Positions 1 through 8,265 of a DNA stretch of 64,000 nucleotides are shown in pieces (the first letter of the stretch is position 1; each line of letters starts with the position of its first letter). Source of the DNA: CAIRDP01 sp037134895. GTDB lineage: Bacteria; Bacteroidota; Bacteroidia; Bacteroidales; FEN-979. The stretch lies in the NCBI GenBank assembly GCA_037134895.1, contig JBAXLI010000005.1:1-64000 (forward strand), given 5' to 3'. The position numbers and the translations under genes are program-made. Under the pieces are notes generated by a model, which saw only the letters and a list, made by a program, of their open reading frames with translations, ran no database searches and was not told the DNA's origin.

Positions 1-50
1 CATCCTGCATCCTGCATCCTGCATCTTGCATCCTGCTTCGTAATTCGTAC
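1..50. repeat. Heptamer tandem repeat tract (CATCCTG), followed by TCGTAAT-type units
   Basis: Five tandem 7-bp units run from position 1 to 35 (CATCCTG with one CATCTTG), then about two units of a different heptamer related to TCGTAAT. The tract ends 3 nt from the stop codon of the DUF1343 gene on the minus strand, so it lies directly 3' of that gene. It is cut by the window edge. The CATCCTG unit is the reverse complement of the CAGGATG unit at 50247-50348, and the TCGTAAT unit recurs at 7300-7398 and 13706-13775. No spacer structure, so not CRISPR. Confidence 0.9.
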
Positions 51-53
51 ATC

Positions 54-1229
54 CTAAGGATACAACAAATACCTTGCCCTGATCTTCTTAAACGCTTCAA
101 TGTCGGCTTTCCAACTGCCGCGGATGTCTTCCTCCTTGAATCCTTTGACGATCTGTTCCTGTAACTTTGCTGTACCTGCAAGCTGGTCAAAGTACGGATT
201 GAAAAAATCGGGTCTGCTTCCAAGAGCAACGAAAGCCCTGATAAGCCACATAAGATTAATCCTCCCTTTGTCAGATGGATGCTGTATATAATACTTTTGC
301 AGATTCTCTCCCAAACAGGTTTTGTCTTTATACATGGGTTTGGAGTCCATGCCCTGGATGGCCAGTGGTACAAAACTGAATGAATACCCTTGCATGCCGG
401 GATGCCCGTAAACCTCGAAAGGAGTGGATGTGCCCCTGCCCACACTGATCACCGTCCCTTCAAAGAAACATAGAGAGGGATAAAGCAGGATCGAATTATC
501 TGTGGGAAGGTTTGGCGATGGCCTCGTAGCCGGGAACCAACTTGTTTGATGGGTATAGTTCTCAACAGGCAGCACGCTAAGGTCGCAGCTTATTCCTCCC
601 TGTAGCCAGCCCTCCCCGTTGACCATCCTGGCATATTCCCCTATGGTCATCCCGTATACCACCGGCACCGGATGCATCCCCACGAACGATTTGTACTTCA
701 TTTCCAGTACCGGCCCGTCAATATAAAATGCATTTGGATTCGGCCTGTCAAGAACCAGAACCGAAACCTTGTTCTCGGCACAGGCCTCCATCACCAGGCT
801 CAGAGTGCTTATATAGGTATAGAACCTCGCACCTACATCCTGGATGTCAAATACAACCATGTCGAGGCCGGCAAGGTCCATCGCCGCAGGCTTTTTCTTG
901 ATCCCGTAAAGCGCAATCACCCTGATCCCGGTATTGGGGTCTGTGTAGTCGTTCGAAAGCTGCCCGGCTTCTTCCTTGAGCTTAAATCCATGTTCAGGAG
1001 AAAAAACCACCTTTATGTCAATGCCGGAATGGAAGAGGGTGTCAACAATGTTTACACCTCTGACTGTGGATGAGGCATTGGCCACAATACCAATCTTCTT
1101 TCCGTGAAGTATTTTGAAATATTTTTCGGTCTGACTTGCTCCCGGATTTACCTGTGAATGTGAGTCGATGGCAAATGTCACCGCAAGAAGGACCGAAAGG
1201 GTCAGACGGAGTTTCATTCTGTTTAACAT
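54..1229 (-). CDS. DUF1343 family exo-beta-N-acetylmuramidase-like protein (NamZ type, GH171)
   Basis: The 391-residue protein has an N-terminal hydrophobic segment (about residues 5-22) that looks like a signal peptide, so it is probably exported. The mature part follows the DUF1343 pattern: a KIGIVANAS strand, an SPEHGF block that carries the conserved acidic residue, an FDIQDVGARFYTY block, VLDRPNPN, and VSVGRGTSTPFEVYGHPG. In characterised relatives (Bacillus NamZ, Tannerella homologue) this family removes terminal MurNAc from peptidoglycan fragments. Length is normal. A GH3 glucosaminidase fusion lies about 7 kb away on the same strand, consistent with a cell-wall recycling role, but the two are not in one operon. 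Met5 is an alternative start. Function by family; confident in the family. Confidence 0.9.
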   Translation of the reverse strand: MLNRMKLRLTLSVLLAVTFAIDSHSQVNPGASQTEKYFKILHGKKIGIVANASSTVRGVNIVDTLFHSGIDIKVVFSPEHGFKLKEEAGQLSNDYTDPNTGIRVIALYGIKKKPAAMDLAGLDMVVFDIQDVGARFYTYISTLSLVMEACAENKVSVLVLDRPNPNAFYIDGPVLEMKYKSFVGMHPVPVVYGMTIGEYARMVNGEGWLQGGISCDLSVLPVENYTHQTSWFPATRPSPNLPTDNSILLYPSLCFFEGTVISVGRGTSTPFEVYGHPGMQGYSFSFVPLAIQGMDSKPMYKDKTCLGENLQKYYIQHPSDKGRINLMWLIRAFVALGSRPDFFNPYFDQLAGTAKLQEQIVKGFKEEDIRGSWKADIEAFKKIRARYLLYP

Positions 1230-1242
1230 GGAATAAGTTTTC

Positions 1243-1250
1243 TATTTTTG
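1243..1250 (+). promoter_or_regulatory. Bacteroidota -7 promoter element
   Basis: TATTTTTG matches TAnnTTTG and lies 18 nt before the TTG start of the permease gene at 1269. I see no convincing -33 TTG at the usual distance. Confidence 0.6.
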
Positions 1251-1268
1251 TAAAGATATTTTTTTTTC

Positions 1269-2489
1269 TTGAATACCGATCTCTTTATTGCCCGCAGGAT
1301 GATACAAGGCAGCAAGGGCCATTACTCCCGCCCTGTGATCCGTATTTCTATCCTCGCTATCGCACTGAGCATCACCATCATGTTTGTTTCCATCGCAATA
1401 CTGACAGGTTTCCAGCAGGAAATACGCGATAAAGTTATTGGTTTTACCGGACATATCCAGATCACCCGGTTCTCTGAAAATACCAACCTGATACCCTATG
1501 CGGTCGAACGGAAACAGGACTTTCTTCCTCTCCTTTCGGCCAATCCGAAAATCAAGCATATACAGGTATATGCTGCCAAAGCAGGGATTGTGCGTACGGC
1601 GGACCAGATCCAGGGAGTTGTGCTAAAGGGAGTTGGTTCTGATTTTGACTGGGATTTTTTCAGGAAAAGGATGATCAGTGGAAATATTCCCGATTACTCT
1701 GATTCTGCCTGTAAAAATGATGTTATCATTTCTAAAGCTCTGTCAGACCAGCTTAACCTGAAACTGAACGACCCCCTCAGAATGTATTTCATAGTTGGAG
1801 ACCATACGGTTGGAAGGAAATTCAGGATTTCCGGGATTTTTGAAACGGGTCTTGAAGAATTCGACAAACTGTATATTATAGGCAACCTTGTTCATATACA
1901 GAAGATCAATGGCTGGAACAGTTCCCAGGTTGGTGGATTTGAAGTTGTTCTCACTGACTTCAGGGATATTGGGGAAATGGGTGCTTATGTTTATCACCAG
2001 ATAGGATTCCAGCTGGATGCTTCAACCATTTACCAGTTATATCCGCAGATATTTGACTGGCTTGCCCTGCAGGATATGAATGTGGTGATAATTCTTTCGC
2101 TGATGATAGCAGTTTCAGCCATCACCATGATATCAACCTTGCTTATTCTTATCCTTGAACGGACTTCGATGATCGGGGTGCTTAAAGCACTCGGACTTTC
2201 GAACCGGCGGATCAGGAAGATTTTCGTTTACCATGCACTTTTCATTCTCGGCTGGGGTGTGAGTATCGGAAACCTGCTGGGGTTTATTTTATGTTTCCTG
2301 CAACTGAAGTTGGGAATTATATCTCTGCCCCAGGAATCCTATTATGTGCCTGTTGTCCCGATCCATATCGACGCTCTCAATATACTGATGCTTAATGTAA
2401 TATCAGTGATTGTCTGCTATCTGATGCTGATCATACCATCGCTTATAATTACAAGAATTAACCCTGTCAAGGCAATCAGGTTCTCTTAA
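1269..2489 (+). CDS. ABC transporter permease of the LolC/LolE / FtsX-MacB type
   Basis: A 406-residue inner-membrane protein with the four-helix layout of LolC/E: one transmembrane helix near residues 24-46, a large periplasmic domain (about 47-270, MacB_PCD-like), then three helices near 271-295, 318-345 and 372-397 forming the FtsX domain. The LERTSMIGVLKALGLSNRRIRKIF segment is the typical coupling region. Relatives extract lipoproteins from the inner membrane for transfer to the outer membrane; they need an ATPase (LolD) that is not encoded next to this gene. The start is TTG at 1269, just after the hydrophobic T-run and the -7 element. It could be a general FtsX-type exporter; LolE is the best guess. 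Confidence 0.82.
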   Translation: MNTDLFIARRMIQGSKGHYSRPVIRISILAIALSITIMFVSIAILTGFQQEIRDKVIGFTGHIQITRFSENTNLIPYAVERKQDFLPLLSANPKIKHIQVYAAKAGIVRTADQIQGVVLKGVGSDFDWDFFRKRMISGNIPDYSDSACKNDVIISKALSDQLNLKLNDPLRMYFIVGDHTVGRKFRISGIFETGLEEFDKLYIIGNLVHIQKINGWNSSQVGGFEVVLTDFRDIGEMGAYVYHQIGFQLDASTIYQLYPQIFDWLALQDMNVVIILSLMIAVSAITMISTLLILILERTSMIGVLKALGLSNRRIRKIFVYHALFILGWGVSIGNLLGFILCFLQLKLGIISLPQESYYVPVVPIHIDALNILMLNVISVIVCYLMLIIPSLIITRINPVKAIRFS

Positions 2490-2557
2490 AAAATGTTAAA
2501 AACGCTCCCCTGTACCTTGCAAACCATGATGCCCGGAAATGAATCCCGGTTTTTCTG

Positions 2558-2565
2558 TACCTTTG
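2558..2565 (+). promoter_or_regulatory. Bacteroidota -7 promoter element
   Basis: TACCTTTG, a match to TAnnTTTG, 24 nt before the TTG start of the kinase/DegV fusion. It implies that gene is transcribed separately from the permease upstream. Confidence 0.7.
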
Positions 2566-2589
2566 CGCTTTATTTAAAAAATTCCGCTA

Positions 2590-4389
2590 TTGACTGAAGT
2601 GACTCAGAAAATAAAGGAACTTGACGGCCGACAGCTTTACCAGTCATTTCTTGCCGGGGCTCAAAGGATTTTTGAGCAACAGAAGTTGTTAAACAAGATC
2701 AACGTGTTTCCTGTAGCTGATGCCGATACAGGAACAAACCTGGCATCAACCATGAGATCCATCATGGATGCCATAATCCCGACCGACAATCTCAAACAGA
2801 CAGCCGTAGCCATGGCTGATGCGGCATTGAGCGGGGCAAGGGGCAACTCGGGTATCATCTTTGCCCAGTTCCTTTATGGGTTCAGTAACGAGCTTATTGC
2901 CGACAAACCGCTGGATATAAAGTCTTTTGCCGAAAGTATGAAAAAAGCTGTGGCATATGCTTACGATGCCATTGCAAATCCCGTCGAAGGAACTATACTC
3001 ACAGTCATCAAGGAATGGGCTGAACATCTTGATAAAATCAAAGACAGGATCGATGATTTTATTAAACTTCTGATCGAGGCCTACAACAAGGCACTGGAAG
3101 CCCTGGCAGGAACCACTAAGAAACTTGAAGTACTTGCCAAGGCTCATGTGGTTGATGCGGGGGCAAAAGGCTTTGTATATTTTCTTGAAGGGATCAAGGA
3201 TTTTTTTGCACTTGGCCAGCCTGATGCAGCCATCACGGTACATGCCGATCAGAGTGCTGCTGAAAACGTTGATATTCAGCATGATGTTATCACTTTTAGG
3301 TATTGTACCGAAGCTCTGATCAACGGGCAGAATCTCGACGCAAAAAAGATGCGTTCCTTGCTGGAATGTTCGGGTGACTCCCTGGTTGTTGCCGGTTCGA
3401 AAAGCAAGATCAGGGTACATATACATACTGATCATCCTATCGAAGTGATGTCGCAGTTGCACAGGATTGGCTCCATCACCTACCAGAAAGTCGACGATAT
3501 GGTGTTCCAGAACACAATTCTCCTGGAGCGCAATTCCGACATTGCTCTTATGACCGATTCAACCTGCGACCTGCCTAAAGAACTTACCGACCGTTACCAG
3601 ATCCATGTAGTTCCTCTCAATCTGCATTTCGGTGAAACGTATTTTCTTGATCGTCTTACCATCAACCCGGAAACTTTTTACCGGAAACTTGAAGAAGCAG
3701 AATCCTCCCCATCCACCTCCCAGCCATCCTCAAAAGATTTTCAGAATAAATTTGAATACCTGAGCACTCATTATAAGAATATTTTCGGCATTCACCTTTC
3801 CGGCGGATTAAGCGGAACCTATAGTCATGCCGATATTGCGGGCAGAGAGGTTGCAGCCCGATCGGGTAAATCCATTGAAGTGTTTGATTCAAAGCTGATC
3901 ACAGGAGCTCTTGGCCTGGTTTTGATCCGCGCCGCTCAGGCCATTGAAGTTGGTGTTTCTGCCGCAGATCTTTCAGTTAAGATTAAAGAATGGCTGCAAA
4001 AAGCCGGGATCAGGGTAAGTGTTCAGACTCTTAATTACATTATACGTTCCGGCCGGGTGAGCCCGATGAAGAGTTTTATCGCCCGCACTCTTGATCTTAA
4101 ACCAGTTATCGCGCTTGACAAGGAAGGGAAAGCAGTACTTTCCGGAAAGTCATTTACTGAGAAAGGATGTGTACGCAGGGTTGTCAAAGATATTGAGCGC
4201 ATGCTTCACAAAAACAACTTGTGGGGATATGCAATAACACATGCTGGTAATGCAGAAACAGCTGATTCTGTAGCAGCGGAAATGGAAAAACTTACTGGTA
4301 AACCTCCCCTTTACCTGGATCATGCCTCCCCCGTTCTTGTTGCTCATACCGGTGTGGGAGTGGTTTGTGTTTCCTACCTGATGGAATAA
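2590..4389 (+). CDS. Fatty acid kinase A-like (DAK2) domain fused to a DegV fatty-acid-binding domain
   Basis: One 599-residue open frame joins two proteins that are usually separate. Residues 1-200 are a DhaL/DAK2 nucleotide-binding domain with the metal-binding ADADTGTNL motif (44-51) and LSGARGNSG. Residues 220-310 match the middle domain of FakA/YloV (FRYCTEAL, GDSLVVAG, KVHVH-like RVHIHT). From about 315 a complete DegV/FakB domain follows: TDSTCDLP, the TSQPS lipid-head-group motif and SGGLSGTY. In Firmicutes FakA phosphorylates a fatty acid held by FakB to feed phospholipid synthesis; here kinase and lipid carrier are on one chain, with DegV in place of the FakA C-terminal domain. Start is TTG after a good -7 element. 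Cytosolic. Domain assignment is firm; substrate is inferred. Confidence 0.88.
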   Translation: MTEVTQKIKELDGRQLYQSFLAGAQRIFEQQKLLNKINVFPVADADTGTNLASTMRSIMDAIIPTDNLKQTAVAMADAALSGARGNSGIIFAQFLYGFSNELIADKPLDIKSFAESMKKAVAYAYDAIANPVEGTILTVIKEWAEHLDKIKDRIDDFIKLLIEAYNKALEALAGTTKKLEVLAKAHVVDAGAKGFVYFLEGIKDFFALGQPDAAITVHADQSAAENVDIQHDVITFRYCTEALINGQNLDAKKMRSLLECSGDSLVVAGSKSKIRVHIHTDHPIEVMSQLHRIGSITYQKVDDMVFQNTILLERNSDIALMTDSTCDLPKELTDRYQIHVVPLNLHFGETYFLDRLTINPETFYRKLEEAESSPSTSQPSSKDFQNKFEYLSTHYKNIFGIHLSGGLSGTYSHADIAGREVAARSGKSIEVFDSKLITGALGLVLIRAAQAIEVGVSAADLSVKIKEWLQKAGIRVSVQTLNYIIRSGRVSPMKSFIARTLDLKPVIALDKEGKAVLSGKSFTEKGCVRRVVKDIERMLHKNNLWGYAITHAGNAETADSVAAEMEKLTGKPPLYLDHASPVLVAHTGVGVVCVSYLME

Positions 4390-4394
4390 TTTTC

Positions 4395-4402
4395 TACCTT
4401 TG
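4395..4402 (+). promoter_or_regulatory. Bacteroidota -7 promoter element
   Basis: TACCTTTG, a match to TAnnTTTG, 35 nt upstream of the ATG at 4438 and 5 nt after the upstream stop codon. Confidence 0.65.
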
Positions 4403-4437
4403 GTTTTTGAAGGTCCCCTTATGTAAATACCTGAACT

Positions 4438-5196
4438 ATGTTTACCGAGATCGCTTTGCTTATTTTATTGTATATGACCCTTGTTTTTGTTCTTGCACTC
4501 ATTGTGAAAGACAACTCAATAGTCGATATTTTCTGGGGACTCGGATTCATTCTTATCGCAGTTTATTCACTGTTCCAGGATACGGAATTCGACCTGAGGA
4601 AATGGATAGTGACTTTTCTGGTCATATTATGGGGGCTCAGGCTGAGTATCCATGTATTTCTTAGGAATAGGGGAAGGGGAGAGGATTTTCGCTACAGGCA
4701 ATGGAGGGAAACCTGGAAATTGTTTTTTATCAGAAGCTATGTACAGATATTTCTTCTCCAGGGGGTTATCATGTTCATTGTTGCTTCTCCCGTCTACTAT
4801 ATCAACTACTGTTCCAGGGAACCCCTTGGATTTTTTGATACGCTTGGCCTGGTTCTGTTCGGGACAGGCTTTTTTTTCGAAGCTATAGCAGATTATCAGC
4901 TTGCCGATTTTAAAAAGAAACACGGCAATAAAGGAAAGATCATAACCACAGGCCTTTGGGAAAAATGCAGGCATCCGAATTATTTCGGTGAGGCTCTCCT
5001 CTGGTGGGGCATCAGCTGCTATGCAATCAGTTTGCCTGATGGTTGGATCACCTTTGTCAGTCCGCTTGTCATTACCCTGCTTCTTCGCTTTGTTTCAGGG
5101 GTTCCCATGCTTGAGAAAAAATACCAGGGGCGCCCCGACTGGGAAGAATATAAAAAGAATACCGCCGCTTTTGTTCCATATGTCAAATTCTTATAA
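4438..5196 (+). CDS. DUF1295 family membrane protein (steroid 5-alpha-reductase/isoprenylcysteine methyltransferase fold)
   Basis: A 252-residue polytopic membrane protein with about six hydrophobic segments. It carries the DUF1295 signatures: DNSIVDIFWGLGF near residue 25, RGRGEDFRYRQWRE near 78, a central helix pair, and the C-terminal TTGLWEKCRHPNYFGEALLWWG block (about 172-193), which in this superfamily binds the NADPH or SAM cofactor. The C-terminal YKKNTAAFVPY is also typical. The substrate of bacterial DUF1295 proteins is unknown. It ends 8 nt before the acyl-CoA synthetase gene and is probably co-transcribed with it. Confidence 0.85.
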   Translation: MFTEIALLILLYMTLVFVLALIVKDNSIVDIFWGLGFILIAVYSLFQDTEFDLRKWIVTFLVILWGLRLSIHVFLRNRGRGEDFRYRQWRETWKLFFIRSYVQIFLLQGVIMFIVASPVYYINYCSREPLGFFDTLGLVLFGTGFFFEAIADYQLADFKKKHGNKGKIITTGLWEKCRHPNYFGEALLWWGISCYAISLPDGWITFVSPLVITLLLRFVSGVPMLEKKYQGRPDWEEYKKNTAAFVPYVKFL

Positions 5197-5204
5197 TACT
5201 GCCT

Positions 5205-7265
5205 ATGCTTAACAAATCACTGCTACATCCTCAGAGTATCGTAGTTGTTGGTGGATCAAATGATACCCAGAAACCTGGGGGAGCCATCCTGCGAAATCTC
5301 ATTGAAAATAATTTTAAGGGAAGACTGTATGTGACAAATCTCAAAGAGTCAGAGGTCCAGGGTATAAAAAGTTACCAGGATCCATCCCAGCTTCCCGATG
5401 TTGATATGGCCATCCTTGCAATAGCAGCAAAGTTCATACCCGACACCGTTGAAATGCTTGCCCGCCGGAAAAATACCCGGGCGTTTATTGTCCTGTCAGC
5501 CGGGTTCAGTGAAGAAGGCCACGAAGGGAAGTTGCTTGAAGAAAAGCTTGTTGAAATTGTTAATAGTGTGAACGGTGCTTTGATCGGCCCCAACTGTGTG
5601 GGAGTGCTTACTCCTGATTATGCTGGTGTGTTCACCAAACCCATCCCTAATCTCGACCCCAAAGGATGTGATTTCATCTCCGGCTCGGGTGCCACAGCCT
5701 GCTTTATCATGGAAGCCGGCATCCCCAACGGACTGACTTTTGCCAATGTATTCTCAGTGGGTAACAGCGCACAGATTGGTGTTGAGGAGATCCTCGCATA
5801 TCTGGATGAGAACTTTGACCCGGGAAAAAGCTCAAGGGTTAAACTTCTCTATCTCGAAAATATTTCCAAACCAGCTCTTCTGCTGAAACACGCATCTTCA
5901 CTTATCAGGAAAGGCTGCCGCATAGCTGCTGTCAAAGCAGGCTCTTCTGAAGCAGGGAGTCGGGCCGCTTCTTCACATACCGGTGCCCTGGCCAGTCCCG
6001 ACGTGGCCGTGAACGCCCTCTTCCGCAAAGCAGGAATAGTAAGGTGTTACGGGCGGGAAGACCTGATAAGCGTTGCCTCCGTGTTTATGTACCCCGAACT
6101 TAAAGGGAAAAATGTAGCAATTATAACACATGCAGGCGGTCCGGCTGTCATGCTCACCGATGCGCTTTCAAATGGAGGACTATCGGTTCCCAGGATCGAT
6201 AGTCCTGAAGCAAAAGACCTTCTTGCACAGCTTTTTCCTGGCTCCTCGGTTGCAAATCCGATAGATTTCCTTGCAACCGGCACTGCCCAGCAGCTCGGCA
6301 TTATCATCGATTACTGTGATCAGAAATTTAAGGAGATCGACGGAATGGCGGTTATATTCGGAACCCCCGGTTTAAGTAAATTATACGATGTATACGATCT
6401 TCTGGACGCAAAGATCAGGGTCTCAAAAAAGCCCATCTTCCCGATACTACCTTCGGTAATGACAGCTCGGGAAGAAACCCTTGAATTTGTAAACAAAGGA
6501 AGGACTTTCTTCCCCGATGAAGTTACTTTCGGAACAGCCCTGTCGAGGATATTTCATACACCACTGCCCTCACCGGCCGATCCCGAGCTCCCGTCAATAA
6601 ACAAAGAAGAGGTCAGGAAGATCATCAGCTCCTCAGACGATGGCTATCTCCCGCCTGCTTCAATCCAGGCTTTAATGGACGCATGCGGTATCCCCAGAGC
6701 CGGCGAAGCTGTTGTAAACAACCGTGAAGATGCTGCCAAAGCCGCTCAAAGACTTGGATTCCCTGTGGTGATGAAGGTCGTTGGACCTGTTCATAAGTCA
6801 GACGTTGGCGGGGTTGTGCTCAATGTGAAGGACGAAGCCGGGGTACTTGCCGGATTCGACCGTATGATCCTCATTAAAGGCACCACCGCCATCCTTATTC
6901 AGCCTATGCTTTCAGGCACGGAACTGTTTGCAGGTGCAAAGTTCGAGCCTAAATTCGGACATATGATCCTCTGCGGAATGGGAGGGATCTTTATCGAGGT
7001 TCTCAAAGATGTTGCAGCCGGACTCTCGCCGCTTTCAAAAGATGAATCCCTCTCTATGATCCGCAGTTTGAAGAGCTATAAGATCATACAGGGTGTCAGA
7101 GGACAAAAAGGTATAAGTGAAGAAGCTTTTGCAGATATCCTGTGCAGGCTGTCAGCTCTTCTTGAAACCGCCCCCGAGATCATCGAACTCGACTTCAACC
7201 CATTGCTGGGTAAGGAAGAAAAGATCCTTGCAGTTGATGCAAGGATCCGGATTGAAAAAAGGTGA
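5205..7265 (+). CDS. ADP-forming acetate/acyl-CoA synthetase, alpha and beta subunits fused
   Basis: The 686-residue protein contains, in order, a CoA-binding Rossmann domain (residues 5-130, VVVGGSNDTQKPGGAI), two succinyl-CoA-ligase-like flavodoxin domains (about 145-450; SGSGATACFI and the SHTGALASPD block with the histidine that is phosphorylated in this family), and a C-terminal ATP-grasp_5 domain (about 470-685; VMKVVGPVHKSDVGGV, IELDFNPLL). The family converts acyl-CoA, ADP and Pi to the free acid, CoA and ATP, giving one ATP per acyl-CoA in fermentation. Fused alpha-beta forms are common in anaerobes. The gene follows the DUF1295 gene by 8 nt. A tandem repeat tract begins immediately after its TGA. 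Confidence 0.93.
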   Translation: MLNKSLLHPQSIVVVGGSNDTQKPGGAILRNLIENNFKGRLYVTNLKESEVQGIKSYQDPSQLPDVDMAILAIAAKFIPDTVEMLARRKNTRAFIVLSAGFSEEGHEGKLLEEKLVEIVNSVNGALIGPNCVGVLTPDYAGVFTKPIPNLDPKGCDFISGSGATACFIMEAGIPNGLTFANVFSVGNSAQIGVEEILAYLDENFDPGKSSRVKLLYLENISKPALLLKHASSLIRKGCRIAAVKAGSSEAGSRAASSHTGALASPDVAVNALFRKAGIVRCYGREDLISVASVFMYPELKGKNVAIITHAGGPAVMLTDALSNGGLSVPRIDSPEAKDLLAQLFPGSSVANPIDFLATGTAQQLGIIIDYCDQKFKEIDGMAVIFGTPGLSKLYDVYDLLDAKIRVSKKPIFPILPSVMTAREETLEFVNKGRTFFPDEVTFGTALSRIFHTPLPSPADPELPSINKEEVRKIISSSDDGYLPPASIQALMDACGIPRAGEAVVNNREDAAKAAQRLGFPVVMKVVGPVHKSDVGGVVLNVKDEAGVLAGFDRMILIKGTTAILIQPMLSGTELFAGAKFEPKFGHMILCGMGGIFIEVLKDVAAGLSPLSKDESLSMIRSLKSYKIIQGVRGQKGISEEAFADILCRLSALLETAPEIIELDFNPLLGKEEKILAVDARIRIEKR

Positions 7266-7398
7266 TTGGTGGTTGGTTCTTGGTTCTTGGTTCTTGGTAA
7301 ATCGTAAATCGGGCTTCGGGCTTCGTAAATGAATTCGTAAATCGGGCCTCGTAAATCGTAAATGAATTCGTAACTCGGGCTTCGTAACTCGTAAATCC
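7266..7398. repeat. Composite heptamer repeat tract filling a convergent intergenic gap
   Basis: The tract starts on the base after the TGA of the acyl-CoA synthetase and stops 2 nt before the stop codon of the convergent gene at 7401. Positions 7266-7297 are TTGGTTC-type heptamers (three exact copies in a row). From about 7299 the units switch to TCGTAAA/TCGTAAC interleaved with TCGGGCT or TCGGGCC and two TGAAT interruptions. The TCGTAAN unit is shared with 13706-13775 and 36-50. No recognisable terminator hairpin is present in this gap, so transcription from both sides would run into the repeat. Confidence 0.9.
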
Positions 7399-7400
7399 CA

Positions 7401-8225
7401 TTACTTGCTCTGCTGCACCGGCGCCTGCTTCGAATAATCGATCTCCGAACCAAGCACACTATGGGGGATAAGGAACACGACAAGGAATACAATCCCTGCA
7501 ATCACAGGCCATGTGCGGTTACCGGGTCTACGGTACTGTACCACCAGTGCAATGATCCAGAAGATCAGGCCAAGCAGTGTTTTATTGTCGGTAAGGTCAT
7601 GCCCGAAAGGCCATCCGGTCCAGTAGGCATCAAATGCATACTTTTGCACAATAGGGCCAAGGATAAGTCCGCCTGCAAAGAAAAAGATCACCGTGAGCCA
7701 AATATACCTGATCACGTTTTTTCCTTTGAATATGGCCTGCAACGCGGTGACAGTCGAAAGCAGCATGGCCCCGAAGATCGCGATGATATGAAGAATTAAC
7801 ACGAACAGGGGAACGCTGCCTTTAAATCTGAGTACGATCTCGTGATCATTGTAGAGCGGATGTCTCTGCCCGTCTTTAATGAGAGTTATCTTATAACTCA
7901 CTTTCCCGGCAGCAGGCTGCATGGGTATCATCGAAACCAGTTCCTCCCCCTGCCTTAGCATGGGAACGCTGGTCCATTCATCATTGCTTTTATATCGTTT
8001 GAATGTGAACTCCCCGTGAACTGAAGTATCGGCAATGGAAATTTTTACAGGCTTGTCCTCACCGCAGTCGGCCGAACGGGGCAGCTTGTATTTTACATCT
8101 GCTGAACCCAGGCTGATATGACTGCTCACCGGGTATGTGGGGCCGGTGGTTCTCTGGTACACAGCCAGGGCGGCAGTGAAGAGGAATGCTAAGATCCAGA
8201 TTATTGCTGATTGGAATTTTTTCAT
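7401..8225 (-). CDS. Membrane protein of unknown function
   Basis: I do not recognise the family. The 274-residue product begins with a signal peptide or anchor (residues 5-22), then has an extracytoplasmic beta-rich region of about 110 residues, and four to five hydrophobic helices between about residues 137 and 262. Motifs such as GPIVQKYAFDAYWTGWPFGHDLTDNK in the loop between helices resemble cytochrome/redox membrane proteins, but I see no CxxCH or conserved metal ligands beyond isolated histidines. Its promoter region at 8257-8264 is clear, and its leader RNA between that element and the ATG contains almost only A and C. It converges on the acyl-CoA synthetase across a repeat tract. Confidence 0.75.
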   Translation of the reverse strand: MKKFQSAIIWILAFLFTAALAVYQRTTGPTYPVSSHISLGSADVKYKLPRSADCGEDKPVKISIADTSVHGEFTFKRYKSNDEWTSVPMLRQGEELVSMIPMQPAAGKVSYKITLIKDGQRHPLYNDHEIVLRFKGSVPLFVLILHIIAIFGAMLLSTVTALQAIFKGKNVIRYIWLTVIFFFAGGLILGPIVQKYAFDAYWTGWPFGHDLTDNKTLLGLIFWIIALVVQYRRPGNRTWPVIAGIVFLVVFLIPHSVLGSEIDYSKQAPVQQSK

Positions 8226-8256
8226 TGGTTTGGTTTTGGTTTTTTGGTTTGGACGG

Positions 8257-8264
8257 CAAAGTTA
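8257..8264 (-). promoter_or_regulatory. Bacteroidota -7 promoter element (minus strand)
   Basis: CAAAGTTA on the plus strand reads TAACTTTG on the minus strand, matching TAnnTTTG, 31 nt upstream of the ATG of the membrane protein gene ending at 8225. It sits just upstream of the stop codon of the neighbouring GH3/beta-lactamase gene. Confidence 0.7.
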
Positions 8265-8265
8265 A

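Noticed and set aside
2746..3462. A 238-residue minus-strand frame inside the kinase/DegV gene
   Set aside because: Antisense shadow: the plus-strand frame has complete DAK2 and DegV motifs, and the minus frame has no recognisable domain.
7076..7501. Minus-strand frame across the repeat tract after the acyl-CoA synthetase
   Set aside because: Antisense to a clear gene and dominated by repeat-coded residues.
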